This document shows positions 1-7,401 of a stretch of DNA of 18,454 nt, piece after piece. The notes under the pieces are model-generated. The model saw only the letters and a list, made by a program, of their open reading frames with translations. It ran no database searches and had not been told where the DNA came from. Each line of letters begins with the position of its first letter. Position 1 is the first letter of the stretch. Origin of the DNA: Candidatus Acetothermia bacterium. Lineage in GTDB: Bacteria > Bipolaricaulota > Bipolaricaulia > Bipolaricaulales > Bipolaricaulaceae. Position numbers and translations under genes: made by a program. The stretch lies in assembly GCA_023255835.1 (NCBI GenBank), contig JAGDVW010000078.1:1-18454 (forward strand). The letters run 5' to 3'.

Positions 1-629
1 AGGCCAATGTCCTCGGGGTAGGTGATCTTCAGGTTTTTGGGGTCGCCGGGGACGGCGGCCACAGGGATCCCGCGGGCAAGGAGGGCGGCGGCGTCATCGG
101 GCAAATCCTCATCGGCCTCGCGTAAGGCGGGAAGGAGGAGATCCCGGCGAAACCCTTGTGGGGTTTGCATGGCCACAAGCCCCGCCCTGGGCAGAGCTTT
201 CGGCTTGAGAAAACCGTCCTCCACATAGCGGAGGGTATCCACCACGGGCAGGACCGGGACCGCCGCCCCGTGGGCCTCGGCGGAGGCCAAAACTCTACGG
301 ATCAGGTCCGGGCTCACCAGGGGCCTCGCCGCATCGTGGATGAGGACGAATTCCCCTTGGGATGCTTCCACTCCGGCCAAGGAGGAGTCGCGCCGTCGCC
401 GGCCGCCGGTCACCACCTTGACCGGGAAATCCAAATCCTGAAGGAGGGAAGCCACCCGGAACTCCGTGCCCGGCCGGGCCACCACCACGAGCTCCTCCAC
501 CACCCCCGCCTCCAAAAAGGCCCGCACGGAATGGAGCAAAACAGGCGCCCCCCGGAGCTCCGAAAAAATCTTGTCTTGGCCGAACCGCTCGCTCCGCCCG
601 GCCGCGAGGATTATGCCCGAGGCCCTCAC
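1..629 (-). CDS. ispD: 2-C-methyl-D-erythritol 4-phosphate cytidylyltransferase, 3' end outside window
   Basis: IspD transfers CMP from CTP to methylerythritol phosphate in the cytoplasmic MEP isoprenoid pathway. Reading leftward from a GTG at 629, the protein opens with the nucleotide-binding loop IILAAGRSERFGQDKIF. It continues with GGRRRRDSSLAGVEA (family GGxxRxxSVxxGL), the DAARPLVS motif, ATPQGF-like MQTPQGF, and ends in the window with ITYPEDIGL (family KITxPEDL). About 209 residues are visible of the usual ~220-235, so only the tail is missing. The GTG start overlaps the TGA of the upstream lipoprotein gene (GTGA, 629-626). No Shine-Dalgarno is evident, so translational coupling is likely. 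The plain MobA/CTP-transferase superfamily is the alternative, but the ordered motifs favour IspD. Its partner ispF lies 12 kb away. Confidence 0.9.
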   Translation of the reverse strand, partial: MRASGIILAAGRSERFGQDKIFSELRGAPVLLHSVRAFLEAGVVEELVVVARPGTEFRVASLLQDLDFPVKVVTGGRRRRDSSLAGVEASQGEFVLIHDAARPLVSPDLIRRVLASAEAHGAAVPVLPVVDTLRYVEDGFLKPKALPRAGLVAMQTPQGFRRDLLLPALREADEDLPDDAAALLARGIPVAAVPGDPKNLKITYPEDIG

Positions 630-1126
630 GATTTGGGACGGGAAAAGGACAGCTTCCTGAGTCCGGTCCCGTCGGGATTGATGGCCCAGGCCGCCCAAGA
701 TCCATCCCGGTTGGAGTTGAAAACGATCAACCCGTTGGACGCCCAAGAGGGGTTCACATCCATGGCGGAGTCCGTGGTGAGCCGCCGCACCTGCCCACTT
801 TCCACGTCCACCACGAAGAGGTCCCAGTTATCCTTCTCTTGTGTCCCGATGAACGCAATTTTGGTGCCATCCGGGGACCAGCTGGGATAAACCACATCCT
901 GGCCCATCTGCACAAGGAGCCTTTCCGCGTTGGTCTCCAAATCCAGGATGTAAAGGCCATAGGCCTGGGCACCGCTGGGCTTGGCAATGTATGCCAAAAA
1001 GCGGCCATCGGGAGAGAGGACGGGCTGCCAAAAATCCACCGGTTCCTCTTTCCCGCCGAAAAGAAGGGAACAGCCGCCGGAGATGAGCGCGAAAACCCCG
1101 ATCACAGCGATCTTCAAAAGCTTCAT
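626..1126 (-). CDS. TolB-like beta-propeller (PD40) lipoprotein, short
   Basis: A 166-residue exported protein. Residues 1-19 form a signal peptide with hydrophobic core IAVIGVFALISGG ending in Cys19. The lipobox (S-G-G-C) is non-standard at -3 but compatible with lipidation. Downstream are WD40-like PD40 units: VLSPDGRFLAYIA (~37-49), SWSPDGTKIAFIG (~82-94), and a less perfect NPSWASNGLIVFNSNRDG (~125-142). TolB proper has about 430 residues with a D2 domain and six blades. This one has room for only about three blades, so it is TolB-like rather than TolB. The ATG at 1126 is preceded by GGAGGG, supporting this start rather than the long in-frame upstream extension, which runs antisense through prmC. 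It is co-transcribed with ispD. The specific role is unknown; cell-envelope binding is inferred. Confidence 0.75.
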   Translation of the reverse strand: MKLLKIAVIGVFALISGGCSLLFGGKEEPVDFWQPVLSPDGRFLAYIAKPSGAQAYGLYILDLETNAERLLVQMGQDVVYPSWSPDGTKIAFIGTQEKDNWDLFVVDVESGQVRRLTTDSAMDVNPSWASNGLIVFNSNRDGSWAAWAINPDGTGLRKLSFSRPKS

Positions 1127-1159
1127 GCGCTTTGTCCCTCCGCCTTCGCTAGAATCGGT

Positions 1160-1168
1160 TACATTGTA
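1160..1168. promoter_or_regulatory. Candidate bidirectional promoter with overlapping -10 elements (TolB-like/prmC)
   Basis: In the 43-nt gap between divergent genes the plus strand reads TACATTGTA. Read leftward it gives TACAAT (1168-1163), one mismatch from TATAAT. That places a start about 30 nt before the lipoprotein ATG, with GGAGGG in the leader. Read rightward, TACATT (1160-1165) could serve prmC, whose GTG codons at 1170 and 1176 lie too close to allow a leader with a Shine-Dalgarno. TAGAAT at 1150-1155 is an alternative rightward -10. No good -35 is visible in either direction. Confidence 0.35.
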
Positions 1169-1169
1169 C

Positions 1170-2012
1170 GTGGACGTGCGGACCCCCACCACGGTGAGCG
1201 AGCTTTTGGCCTGGGCCAAAAGAAAACTCGCGGGTAATGCTGATCCTGTGCGGGAAGCCCGGCGAGCCCTGTCCTTGGCCACGGGAAAAGGGCCCCTTCC
1301 CCCCGGGGAAAGGCTCAGCCCTTTTGAGCGGGGCCGCTTCCGGAGGATCGTGGAGGCCAGGGCCCGCGGGGTCCCGTGGCCCCTCCTGGAGGGGATCACG
1401 GACTTTTTGGATTTCGAGGTCCTGGTCCCTCCGGGCGTCTTCATCCCCCGGCCGGAGACCGAGGAACTCGCGGAGTTGGCCGTGCGGGAATTTCGCAAGG
1501 CCCCCCCTTCTCCGCGGGCGTTGGATATCGGCACAGGAACAGGGGTTTTGGCCATCGCCCTGGCTCGGGCCCGGCCAGATGGGGAGGTCTGGGCCGTGGA
1601 CATAAGCCCCAAGGCCCTGCGGGCCGCGCGGAGAAATGCCGAACGCCTCGGGGTCAAAATCGAGCTCCGCCGCTCCGATCTCTTCTCCAGGGTGGAAGGG
1701 AAGTTCCACCTGATCGTGGCCAACCCCCCATACGTGGCGGAGGAGGAGCTATCCAAGCTGCCAAGGGAGGTGCGGGCCTTCGATCCCCGCCGGGCCCTGG
1801 ATGGGGGAAAAGACGGTTTGGCTTTGGCCTCGCGCATTGTGGAGGAAGCCCCAAATCACTTGGAGCCCCATGGCGTCCTCCTTTTGGAGATAAGCCCTGA
1901 GCAAAAAGAGGCGCTTTTGCGCTTGGCAAGGGACATGGGGAAATGGGGGGAGGTCTTGGTCCTCTCGGACCTTTCCGGGCGGCCCAGGTTTTTCCTGGGG
2001 CGGCGATGCTAG
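1170..2012 (+). CDS. prmC: Peptide chain release factor N5-glutamine methyltransferase
   Basis: PrmC (HemK) methylates the GGQ glutamine of release factors RF1/RF2 using S-adenosylmethionine. The ~280-residue protein has the family layout: an N-terminal helical domain; the linker FEVLVPPGVFIPRPETEELAE; the SAM-binding motif ALDIGTGTGVLAIALA; the acidic ribose contact VWAVDISPKAL; the catalytic NPPY motif in LIVANPPYVAEEEL; and RRALDGGKDGL before a C-terminal strand ending RPRFFLGRR. Length and motif order are standard. Start is uncertain. GTG at 1170 or 1176 gives the usual N-terminus (TVSELLAWAKRKL), and no Shine-Dalgarno precedes either, so the mRNA may be leaderless. Longer in-frame extensions to the left run antisense over the lipoprotein gene and are not credible. 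The 3' end overlaps the ATPase gene by 7 nt. Confidence 0.9.
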   Translation: MDVRTPTTVSELLAWAKRKLAGNADPVREARRALSLATGKGPLPPGERLSPFERGRFRRIVEARARGVPWPLLEGITDFLDFEVLVPPGVFIPRPETEELAELAVREFRKAPPSPRALDIGTGTGVLAIALARARPDGEVWAVDISPKALRAARRNAERLGVKIELRRSDLFSRVEGKFHLIVANPPYVAEEELSKLPREVRAFDPRRALDGGKDGLALASRIVEEAPNHLEPHGVLLLEISPEQKEALLRLARDMGKWGEVLVLSDLSGRPRFFLGRRC

Positions 2013-2683
2013 CCATCCAGGTGGCCGAGCTCCGGTTCGCCACCGAGGAGGGGGTTTGGGTCTTCGACGGCCTCTCCTTTGGGGTGGCCCGGGAGGGGTT
2101 CCTCTGGGTGGTGGGGCCGGCCGGCTCCGGGAAGACCCTGCTTTTGCGCATCCTCCTCGGCGAAATCCGCCCCCATGGGGGCCAGATCCTCCTTTTGGGC
2201 CGCAACATCCTCAGGATCTCCCGGCGCAAATTCCAAGGGCTGCGAAGGAAAGTGGGCTATATGCCGGAGGAACCAAACGCCCTTTTTGGCCGCACGGTCC
2301 TCGGAAACCTCCAATTCAAGCTCCGGGCCCTCGGGGTGCGGGGCGAGGCCGCAAAGGAAGGGGTGGAAAGGGCTTTGGATTTGGCAGGGCTCCGCGGCCG
2401 GGAGGATCTCCGCCCGGAAAACTTAAATCCGCTAGAGCTGAGGTGCTTAGATTTGGCCTTGGCCCTGTGCCCGGATTGCTCGATCCTTTTGGCTGACGAT
2501 CCCCTGCGGAATCTGACCAAAGAAGCCAAGGAGGATTTTTTATCTGTCCTTGAGCGGGTGAACCAGGCCGGGATTACGATCCTTGCCACAAGCCGGGAGG
2601 ATGAGACGCTTTTGCGCCGAGGCTTTTCCCAAAAAGGAGGCTCACGGGGCCTTGTGTATCTTCGGGAAGGGCTAGCGCGATGA
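2006..2683 (+). CDS. ftsE: FtsE-like ABC ATPase with degenerate catalytic motifs
   Basis: In other bacteria FtsE pairs with FtsX at the inner membrane and drives peptidoglycan hydrolase activation during division. This 225-residue protein has the length of FtsE and directly overlaps an FtsX gene (ATGA at 2680-2683). Walker A is intact (GPAGSGKT, 37-44), and TVLGNLQFKLRALG matches the FtsE region after the Q-loop. The other motifs are altered. The Q-loop Gln aligns with Glu (MPEEP, ~86-90). LSGGE becomes LNPLE (140-144). Walker B ILLADEP becomes ILLADDP (Glu to Asp, ~165). The D-loop becomes RNLT. The H-loop His becomes Ser (ATSRED, ~194-199). ATP binding looks possible, but efficient hydrolysis is doubtful. 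ATG 2006 is chosen because it starts at the family N-terminus. A divergent non-FtsE ABC ATPase is possible, but the FtsX neighbour argues for FtsE. Confidence 0.75.
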   Translation: MLAIQVAELRFATEEGVWVFDGLSFGVAREGFLWVVGPAGSGKTLLLRILLGEIRPHGGQILLLGRNILRISRRKFQGLRRKVGYMPEEPNALFGRTVLGNLQFKLRALGVRGEAAKEGVERALDLAGLRGREDLRPENLNPLELRCLDLALALCPDCSILLADDPLRNLTKEAKEDFLSVLERVNQAGITILATSREDETLLRRGFSQKGGSRGLVYLREGLAR

Positions 2684-3462
2684 GCTCCTTTTTCTTTACC
2701 GCGGCCGATTTTTTGCGCGCCAACCTCCGGGGATTAGGAGGCCTCTTCCTTTGGTCCCTGAGCGTGGGCTTGGTCCTCCTAAGCCTCCTTGTCACCTTGG
2801 GCCTCCCTCCCTCCCAGCCCGCGGGCCCCGCCGAATCCCACCGCTTTTTCCTCCTCACCCTAAGCCCCCTCCTTTCCGAAAAGGAGATCAACCGGCTGGC
2901 CTGGGAGGTCTGGGCCTGGCCGGGGGTAGCACGGGTTTCCTTCCGCTTCCCCGGGGAAGACGATCCCGAGCCGATAAAGGAGCGCACCATCTTGGTGGAA
3001 GCCGAGCCCGGAAGTGCGGAGGGGATGGCGGCAAAACTCCAAAAACTCCCGGGCGTAACCAAGGTCACGGAGATCGAACGCACGGTGGTCCCCGGCAGGG
3101 TGCCCTCTTCCGCGAGGATCGGGGCCATTTTGGCCTTGATCGTGAGCTCCGGCCTTTCCCTCTTTTTGGGCGCCCGGGAGATGGGGCAAGCAAGCCTCCG
3201 CTGGTCCCGGGAGGAAAAACTTCTGCGGGAAAGCGGGGCACCGCGCATCGTTTGGCAGGGACCAAAGTTCGTTTTCGCTGGACTGGCTGGTCTACTTGGG
3301 GTGGGTTTTTACATGGCGGCCCTTTTGGTGGGAACAAGGTTCGTCCAGCCCGATAGCGTTTGGGCTGCGCTTATGAAGCTTGATCCGAAGGCTATCGCCT
3401 TGGGGGTGCCGGTGGGGTTACTTTTGGGATTTTTGGCGGCGCTCCTGGGCCTTCACTCGTAG
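2680..3462 (+). CDS. ftsX: FtsX-like cell-division ABC permease
   Basis: A 260-residue integral membrane protein matching the FtsX plan. It has a short cytoplasmic N-terminus, TM1 (~20-42), an extracytoplasmic domain (~43-144) containing LSEKEINRLAWEVWAWPGVARVSF (written here only as its position, ~65-88), TM2 (~146-165), a cytoplasmic loop with EEKLLRESGAPR resembling the FtsX loop that touches FtsE, then TM3 (~195-217) and TM4 (~237-257). FtsX normally couples FtsE to periplasmic murein hydrolase activators. It is a little shorter than typical FtsX (~300). Its ATG overlaps the TGA of the FtsE-like gene. Its last 10 nt overlap the 3' end of the convergent MacB-type permease, so no terminator separates them. 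Since its partner ATPase is degenerate, the complex may be structural rather than ATP-driven; that is inference. Confidence 0.8.
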   Translation: MSSFFFTAADFLRANLRGLGGLFLWSLSVGLVLLSLLVTLGLPPSQPAGPAESHRFFLLTLSPLLSEKEINRLAWEVWAWPGVARVSFRFPGEDDPEPIKERTILVEAEPGSAEGMAAKLQKLPGVTKVTEIERTVVPGRVPSSARIGAILALIVSSGLSLFLGAREMGQASLRWSREEKLLRESGAPRIVWQGPKFVFAGLAGLLGVGFYMAALLVGTRFVQPDSVWAALMKLDPKAIALGVPVGLLLGFLAALLGLHS

Positions 3463-4634
3463 CGCAGGGCATCCACCGGCGGCAGCCGAGCAGCCCGATA
3501 GGCCGGAAAGAGGCCGGCCACTGCGCCCACCAAAAACGAGAAGAAAAGGGCGCCCAGGACGAGGGCGGGGCTCAGGGCCGGGCTGAACGCGCCATGGGCC
3601 TGAAATAGACGACTCACAATGAGGGTGGCCACCCAGGCCACCCCATAACCGAGGACCAAACCCAACACGCCGCCGGCCAAGCCCATCAACCCCGACTCGA
3701 ACAAAAAGAGGAGAAGGACGTGGGAGTCCTTGGCCCCGATGGCTTTGAGGATCCCGATCTCCCGGACCCGTTCCAGAACCGCCGTGTACATGGTGTTCAT
3801 CACCCCCACCCCGCCCACCAGGAGGGCGATCCCCGCGATCCCCGCCAAAAACGCCTGCACCCCGCGGATCATGGACTGAATGCTTTTGGTGAGGTCTTCA
3901 AAATCGGTGATCTGGGCGTTACGCTCGCCCACAGCTCGAAGATGCTCTTGTATTTGGGCCCGCACCGCGGCCATATCCGCTCGCTCGTTGAGCCGCGCCA
4001 CCGCATACTGCACGAGCTCCGGCCCAGGGAAGAGCTCCCGCAGTTCGGGAAGGGAGATGACGAGGAGATCGAGCAAAGAAAGGCCACCGGTGGCGAACCC
4101 GCCGGCCCGCTGGGCCTGGAGGATCCCGACCACCGTGAACCTTCGGCCCTCGATGGCCACCTCATCGCCGACCCCGGCGCCGAGGGCCCGGGCGGTGCGG
4201 CTGCCCAAAAGCACCTCGCCTGAGGCCTGGAGCCCGCGGCCGCTGGCCAGGGAGAGGTTCATCTCCGCCACAAACTCCGCCATGGCCGGGTCATAGCCCA
4301 AAACGCCGAGGAAGCCCTTGCCGCCCGGGCCCTCAACGTAGGCGGTCTCCACGCGCACGGCGATGGCGTTCCGCACCCCGGGGATGGCCCGAATGGCCTC
4401 GATATCCAAGCGGATCCGCTGGCCCAGGTTCAGGCCGCGGGAAGTGATGAGGATGGTGTTGTAGCCCACGGTGCGCTCCACCTGAACGGCGATAGCCCGC
4501 TGCAGCCCTTGCCCAATGGAAATGAGGGCCACCACGGCCGCAGTGCCGATGAGAATCCCGATCACCGTGAGCCAGGAACGCAGGCCCCGGTGGCGTATGT
4601 TGCGCAAACTAAGGCGAAAAAGATCGCGAACCAT
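3453..4634 (-). CDS. MacB-type ABC transporter permease
   Basis: A 393-residue permease of the MacB/LolC family (type VII ABC fold), in which the ATPase is a separate polypeptide. The N-terminus LFRLSLRNIRHRGLRSWLTV leads into TM1 (~20-42, LTVIGILIGTAAVVALISIG). A large extracytoplasmic MacB-PCD domain (~45-265) follows. Three C-terminal TMs include GGVGVMNTMYTAVLERVREIGILKAIGA, the coupling region (cited by its place, ~275-302), and end with AGLFPAYRAARLPPVDALRYE, the family terminal signature. The start follows GGAGAGG at good spacing to ATG 4634, in a TGATG junction with the ATPase; GTG 4637 is an alternative. It is the last gene of the six-gene run. Partners are the adjacent ATPase and the exported protein. 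The substrate is unknown; lipoprotein, peptide or drug traffic is possible. Confidence 0.9.
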   Translation of the reverse strand: MVRDLFRLSLRNIRHRGLRSWLTVIGILIGTAAVVALISIGQGLQRAIAVQVERTVGYNTILITSRGLNLGQRIRLDIEAIRAIPGVRNAIAVRVETAYVEGPGGKGFLGVLGYDPAMAEFVAEMNLSLASGRGLQASGEVLLGSRTARALGAGVGDEVAIEGRRFTVVGILQAQRAGGFATGGLSLLDLLVISLPELRELFPGPELVQYAVARLNERADMAAVRAQIQEHLRAVGERNAQITDFEDLTKSIQSMIRGVQAFLAGIAGIALLVGGVGVMNTMYTAVLERVREIGILKAIGAKDSHVLLLFLFESGLMGLAGGVLGLVLGYGVAWVATLIVSRLFQAHGAFSPALSPALVLGALFFSFLVGAVAGLFPAYRAARLPPVDALRYE

Positions 4635-5314
4635 CACGTCCTCTCCACAATTTGGCCGTCACGCAGGCGCAGCCGGACCTTGGCCACTTCCGCAGCCTCC
4701 GGATCGTGAGTGGCGAGGACGATGGTGCGCCCTTGCTTATTCAAATCCGCGAAGATCCCGAGGATCTCTCGGCCCGTGGCGCTATCCAGGTTGCCGGTGG
4801 GCTCGTCGGCTATGAGGAGGGCGGGGTCGGTGACCAGGGCCCGGGCCAAGGCCACCCGCTGCTGTTGCCCCCCGGAAAGCTGATTTGGCCGGTGCCGCAG
4901 GCGATCGCCAAGCCCAAGCCTCATTAAAGCTTCCTCCGCCCGCCTCCGCCTCTCCCGCGGCGGAAGACCCAGGAAAATCAAAGGGAGCTCCACGTTTTCC
5001 AGGGCGGTGAGGTTTGGGACGAGGTTGAACATTTGGAAAACGAAGCCGATGCGGCGGCCGCGCAGCTCCGCCAGCCGCCCGCCATCGAGCTTGGTCACAT
5101 CCTCCCCCGCCCAGAGGACCTTTCCCGCGGTGGGCCGATCGAGGAGGCCGAGGATGTGGAGGAGGGTGGATTTCCCGGAGCCGGAGGGGCCCATGAGGGC
5201 CAAAAAATCCCGGCCCGCCACGCGCAAATCCACCCCCCGCAAAGCCGGGACCTCCACCTCGCCCAGCCGGTAAACCTTTCGAACCCCTTGAAGCTCCACG
5301 AGGGCCGCGGTCAT
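4634..5314 (-). CDS. MacB/LolD-type ABC transporter ATP-binding protein
   Basis: A 226-residue cytoplasmic ATPase that energises the adjacent permease. All motifs are canonical: Walker [10 protein letters not shown] (~42-50), Q-loop [21 protein letters not shown], the signature [15 protein letters not shown] (~143-157), Walker [13 protein letters not shown] (~165-176), and H-loop VLATHDPE (~197-204). The Q-loop region with [10 protein letters not shown] is typical of the LolD/MacB/SalX group. It contrasts with the degenerate FtsE-like ATPase 2 kb away, so the two are not interchangeable copies. It overlaps the exported-protein gene by 4 nt (ATGA) and the permease by 1 nt (TGATG), which implies translational coupling. 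Confidence 0.93.
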   Translation of the reverse strand: MTAALVELQGVRKVYRLGEVEVPALRGVDLRVAGRDFLALMGPSGSGKSTLLHILGLLDRPTAGKVLWAGEDVTKLDGGRLAELRGRRIGFVFQMFNLVPNLTALENVELPLIFLGLPPRERRRRAEEALMRLGLGDRLRHRPNQLSGGQQQRVALARALVTDPALLIADEPTGNLDSATGREILGIFADLNKQGRTIVLATHDPEAAEVAKVRLRLRDGQIVERT

Positions 5315-5865
5315 GGCCGCTGATATTTGGTGAGGACCATTTCAAAGGTCACCTTTCCCCCTTGCTTCACCCGCAAAAGGGGCAAAAGATAAACGGGGTC
5401 GCTCAAACTGAGGCCGACCTCGATGGAAAGATCCGGCCGATCCGCCGGCTTGAATTCCCCAAGCAAACACAGCACCCCCGCGATCTCCGCCTTTTCCCGG
5501 ACGTAGAATTCCCCTCCTGGGATGGCGTACTGTTCGCCCACGTTGAGCACCTCCCGCCGCCGGATGAGGACGTTGAGGGCAGAGAGGTCCACCTGGTTTC
5601 CCATGGACATGATCGCCAGGGGGGCGCCGAGGAAGCCGAGCATGGAGAGCTCCGTTCCCGCTCCCTCCAGGCTCAGGCTGAGGACGACGCGGTATTTGCC
5701 CTCCGGCAGGCCCTCGATGGTCAAACTCAGCTCCTGGGCTGGCCCCATCCCTCGCAGGGACCAGACCATCTCCGTTCGGCCCAAGGGGAAGGAGTTGATC
5801 TCCGCCTGGGCTAGGCCCAAAAGGCTCATCCCTATTAAGACTGCGCCCAAAAGGGACTTGCGCAT
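5311..5865 (-). CDS. Exported protein of unknown function, coupled to MacB-type transporter
   Basis: I do not recognise this 184-residue protein. It has a clear signal peptide: MRKS, hydrophobic LLGAVLIGMSLLGL, then AQA before EINSFPLG, giving predicted cleavage after residue ~21. The mature part looks beta-rich with regular alternating segments (SLTIEGLPEGKYRVVLSLSL, SIEVGLSLSDPVYLLPLL) and no catalytic motif, no coiled coil and one Cys. It is not MacA: there is no biotinyl-lipoyl domain or helical hairpin. The ATG is preceded by GGGGTGAG. Its stop overlaps the ATPase start (ATGA), so it is probably made stoichiometrically with the transporter. A periplasmic partner, substrate-binding or envelope structural protein is inferred. 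It lies 22 nt after the flippase-like gene. Confidence 0.75.
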   Translation of the reverse strand: MRKSLLGAVLIGMSLLGLAQAEINSFPLGRTEMVWSLRGMGPAQELSLTIEGLPEGKYRVVLSLSLEGAGTELSMLGFLGAPLAIMSMGNQVDLSALNVLIRRREVLNVGEQYAIPGGEFYVREKAEIAGVLCLLGEFKPADRPDLSIEVGLSLSDPVYLLPLLRVKQGGKVTFEMVLTKYQRP

Positions 5866-5887
5866 CGCTCACCCCAAAATTTCAATC

Positions 5888-6934
5888 CTACTTTTTTTCT
5901 TTCCTTTCCTCCACCTCCACGCGGATCCGCCCGAATCGCCAGCTGAGGAGTCCGCGGCGGAGGAGGATGTAGACCCCAAGGCCCACCTGCAGGAGCTCAA
6001 CGAAGCGAAAAAGGACGTTGTAAGCGAAGGCGCTGGAAAGGGAAAGGCCCAAAAGGCGGAAAACTCCGGCCCGGCCGCCGTCGGCCAGGCCCAGCCCGCC
6101 AGGGGTCAGCCAGATGAAGGCGCTGATGAATACGTTCAAGGTGAAAAACAGGGAAAGCTGGGGGAAGTCGAACAATGCCTGCTTTGTGAAATAAAAAAAG
6201 ATCTGGGGCCGGATGTAGGTGAGGAAGACCGTAACGAGCTGCAAAATGAACGAACCCAAGACATGGCCCAGGCGATGGGAGAGGACCTGATAGATTTGCT
6301 CTTCCATCACCGAGGCGCTTTTGGCGAGGCGGTCCAGCACCCCTTGCCAGCGAAATAGGCGTCCGAGGGCTTTGAATACCTTGGAAATCCACTGGAGATT
6401 CTGGGCGAAGGAGATCATGCCGAGGAGCAAAAATACGGTCATGATCACAAGTCCCAAGGCTATCGCTCCCTTGGTGGCTGAGGAAGCGGTTGGAGAAAGG
6501 AGGGCAAAGAATCCACCGATCGCCGCGAAAAAGAGGAGGGAGATCCCGCCGAGCAGCCTCTCCACCATGGTGGGGGCCATCACATGGGCCATGCTCACCC
6601 CCGCCCCTTTCGCCACCCAATAGGCCCGCACTGGCTCCCCCCCAAGGTAAGCGGAGGGGGTGAGATAGGTCACAGCGGAACCCGCGAGCATCGGGGAAAG
6701 CACCTCCCGCCAGCGCACCTTTATCCCCGCCCCCCGCAAAAGTATGAACCAGCTCCAAGTCCAGGCCAGGAAGGACAAGACCATGTCCCCCACCACCGCC
6801 AAAAAGCCCAACACCCCCACGGCCTTGAGCTCCTCCCAGACGAGCTTGGGATTGGAAATCCATATCAGCCCTGCAAAAAGACCGAGTCCCAAGAAGATGA
6901 GGCCCAGGGATGCAACCCAGCGGAGAATGGTCAC
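5888..6934 (-). CDS. Flippase-like integral membrane protein (LPG synthase TM / UPF0104 family)
   Basis: An approximately 348-residue polytopic membrane protein of the AglD/YbhN/MprF-TM family (lysylphosphatidylglycerol synthase TM region), which has about 7-8 membrane segments. Family marks are visible: LAGSAVTYLTPSAYLGGEPVRAYWV (middle, including the TPSxxGGEPxR signature), MAPTMVERLLGG, and the C-terminal FIWLTPGGLGLADGG (PGGLGxxE/DG pattern). The tail after the last TM is basic and acidic (RIRVEVEERKEKK). Members move or modify polyprenyl or phospholipid-linked groups. The start is unclear. GTG 6934 overlaps the pncC stop (GTGA) but sits immediately after GGAGG, so an in-frame ATT at 6928 is better spaced. 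TM1 begins right here, so the start cannot be much later. A role with the GPT and GalU in glycan export is inference only. Confidence 0.82.
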   Translation of the reverse strand: MTILRWVASLGLIFLGLGLFAGLIWISNPKLVWEELKAVGVLGFLAVVGDMVLSFLAWTWSWFILLRGAGIKVRWREVLSPMLAGSAVTYLTPSAYLGGEPVRAYWVAKGAGVSMAHVMAPTMVERLLGGISLLFFAAIGGFFALLSPTASSATKGAIALGLVIMTVFLLLGMISFAQNLQWISKVFKALGRLFRWQGVLDRLAKSASVMEEQIYQVLSHRLGHVLGSFILQLVTVFLTYIRPQIFFYFTKQALFDFPQLSLFFTLNVFISAFIWLTPGGLGLADGGRAGVFRLLGLSLSSAFAYNVLFRFVELLQVGLGVYILLRRGLLSWRFGRIRVEVEERKEKK

Positions 6935-7401
6935 CCTCCTTTGAGGTAACGTTGCAGAAGGGCCAAAGCCGCTTCGCTTGCGGACCAACGCACCCCTTGT
7001 CGGGAGCCCCGGAATTCGTGGCGCTCCACCCTCACGCCTTCGGGGCTAGCGAGGGCGATGTACACGAGGCCCACGGGCTTTTCCGCGGTCCCCCCGGTGG
7101 GGCCGGCGATCCCGGTGGTGGCCAGGGCCAGGTCCGCCCGGCAAACCCGCCGCGCGCCCTCGGCCATGGCCCGCGCACACTCCGGGGAAACTGCCCCTTT
7201 CTCCTCCAAAATCCCCGCCGGAACCCCAAGGACCTCGCGTTTAACCTCGTTGGAGTAAGCGATGATCCCCCCGCGGAAGTAGTCGGAAGCGCCGGGGACC
7301 TCGGTGATCCGCATCCCCAAAAGCCCACCGGTGCAGGACTCCGCCACCGCGAGGGTCAAGCCCTTTTCCCGCAGAAGCTCGCCAACCTCAGCTTCCAGCA
7401 A
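6931..7401 (-). CDS. pncC: Nicotinamide-nucleotide amidohydrolase (CinA C-terminal domain)
   Basis: A 156-residue stand-alone CinA C-terminal domain. PncC deamidates NMN to nicotinic acid mononucleotide, returning nicotinamide nucleotides to NAD synthesis in the cytoplasm. Signatures are LAVAESCTGGLLGMRIT (~17-33), YFRGGIIAYSNEVKREVLGV (~41-60), and ATTGIAGPTGGTAEKPVGLVYIA (~93-115, the GIAGPxGGxxxKPVG motif). The N-terminal COG1058 domain of full-length CinA is absent, as in many stand-alone PncC proteins. The TTG start at 7401 is preceded by GGAGGTGG. It overlaps the sirtuin gene by 14 nt and the flippase-like gene by 4 nt. Gene order sirtuin-pncC is consistent with handling of NAD breakdown products. 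Confidence 0.93.
   Translation of the reverse strand: MLEAEVGELLREKGLTLAVAESCTGGLLGMRITEVPGASDYFRGGIIAYSNEVKREVLGVPAGILEEKGAVSPECARAMAEGARRVCRADLALATTGIAGPTGGTAEKPVGLVYIALASPEGVRVERHEFRGSRQGVRWSASEAALALLQRYLKGG

Noticed and set aside
156..890. A 244-codon plus-strand frame across ispD and the lipoprotein gene
   Set aside because: Antisense to two genes with clear family motifs; no ribosome site and low-complexity Arg/Pro/His composition.
1296..1316. C- and G-rich inverted repeat inside prmC
   Set aside because: Lies within a conserved coding region; no T-run follows, so a terminator is unlikely.
1127..1837. N-terminal extension of the TolB-like gene through prmC
   Set aside because: The extension is Arg/Ser-rich and antisense to prmC motifs; the internal ATG at 1126 has GGAGGG and starts a signal peptide.
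5522..6358. A plus-strand frame with an acidic, Gln/Glu-rich segment opposite the flippase-like gene
   Set aside because: Antisense shadow of a polytopic membrane protein, which always produces a charged reverse reading.
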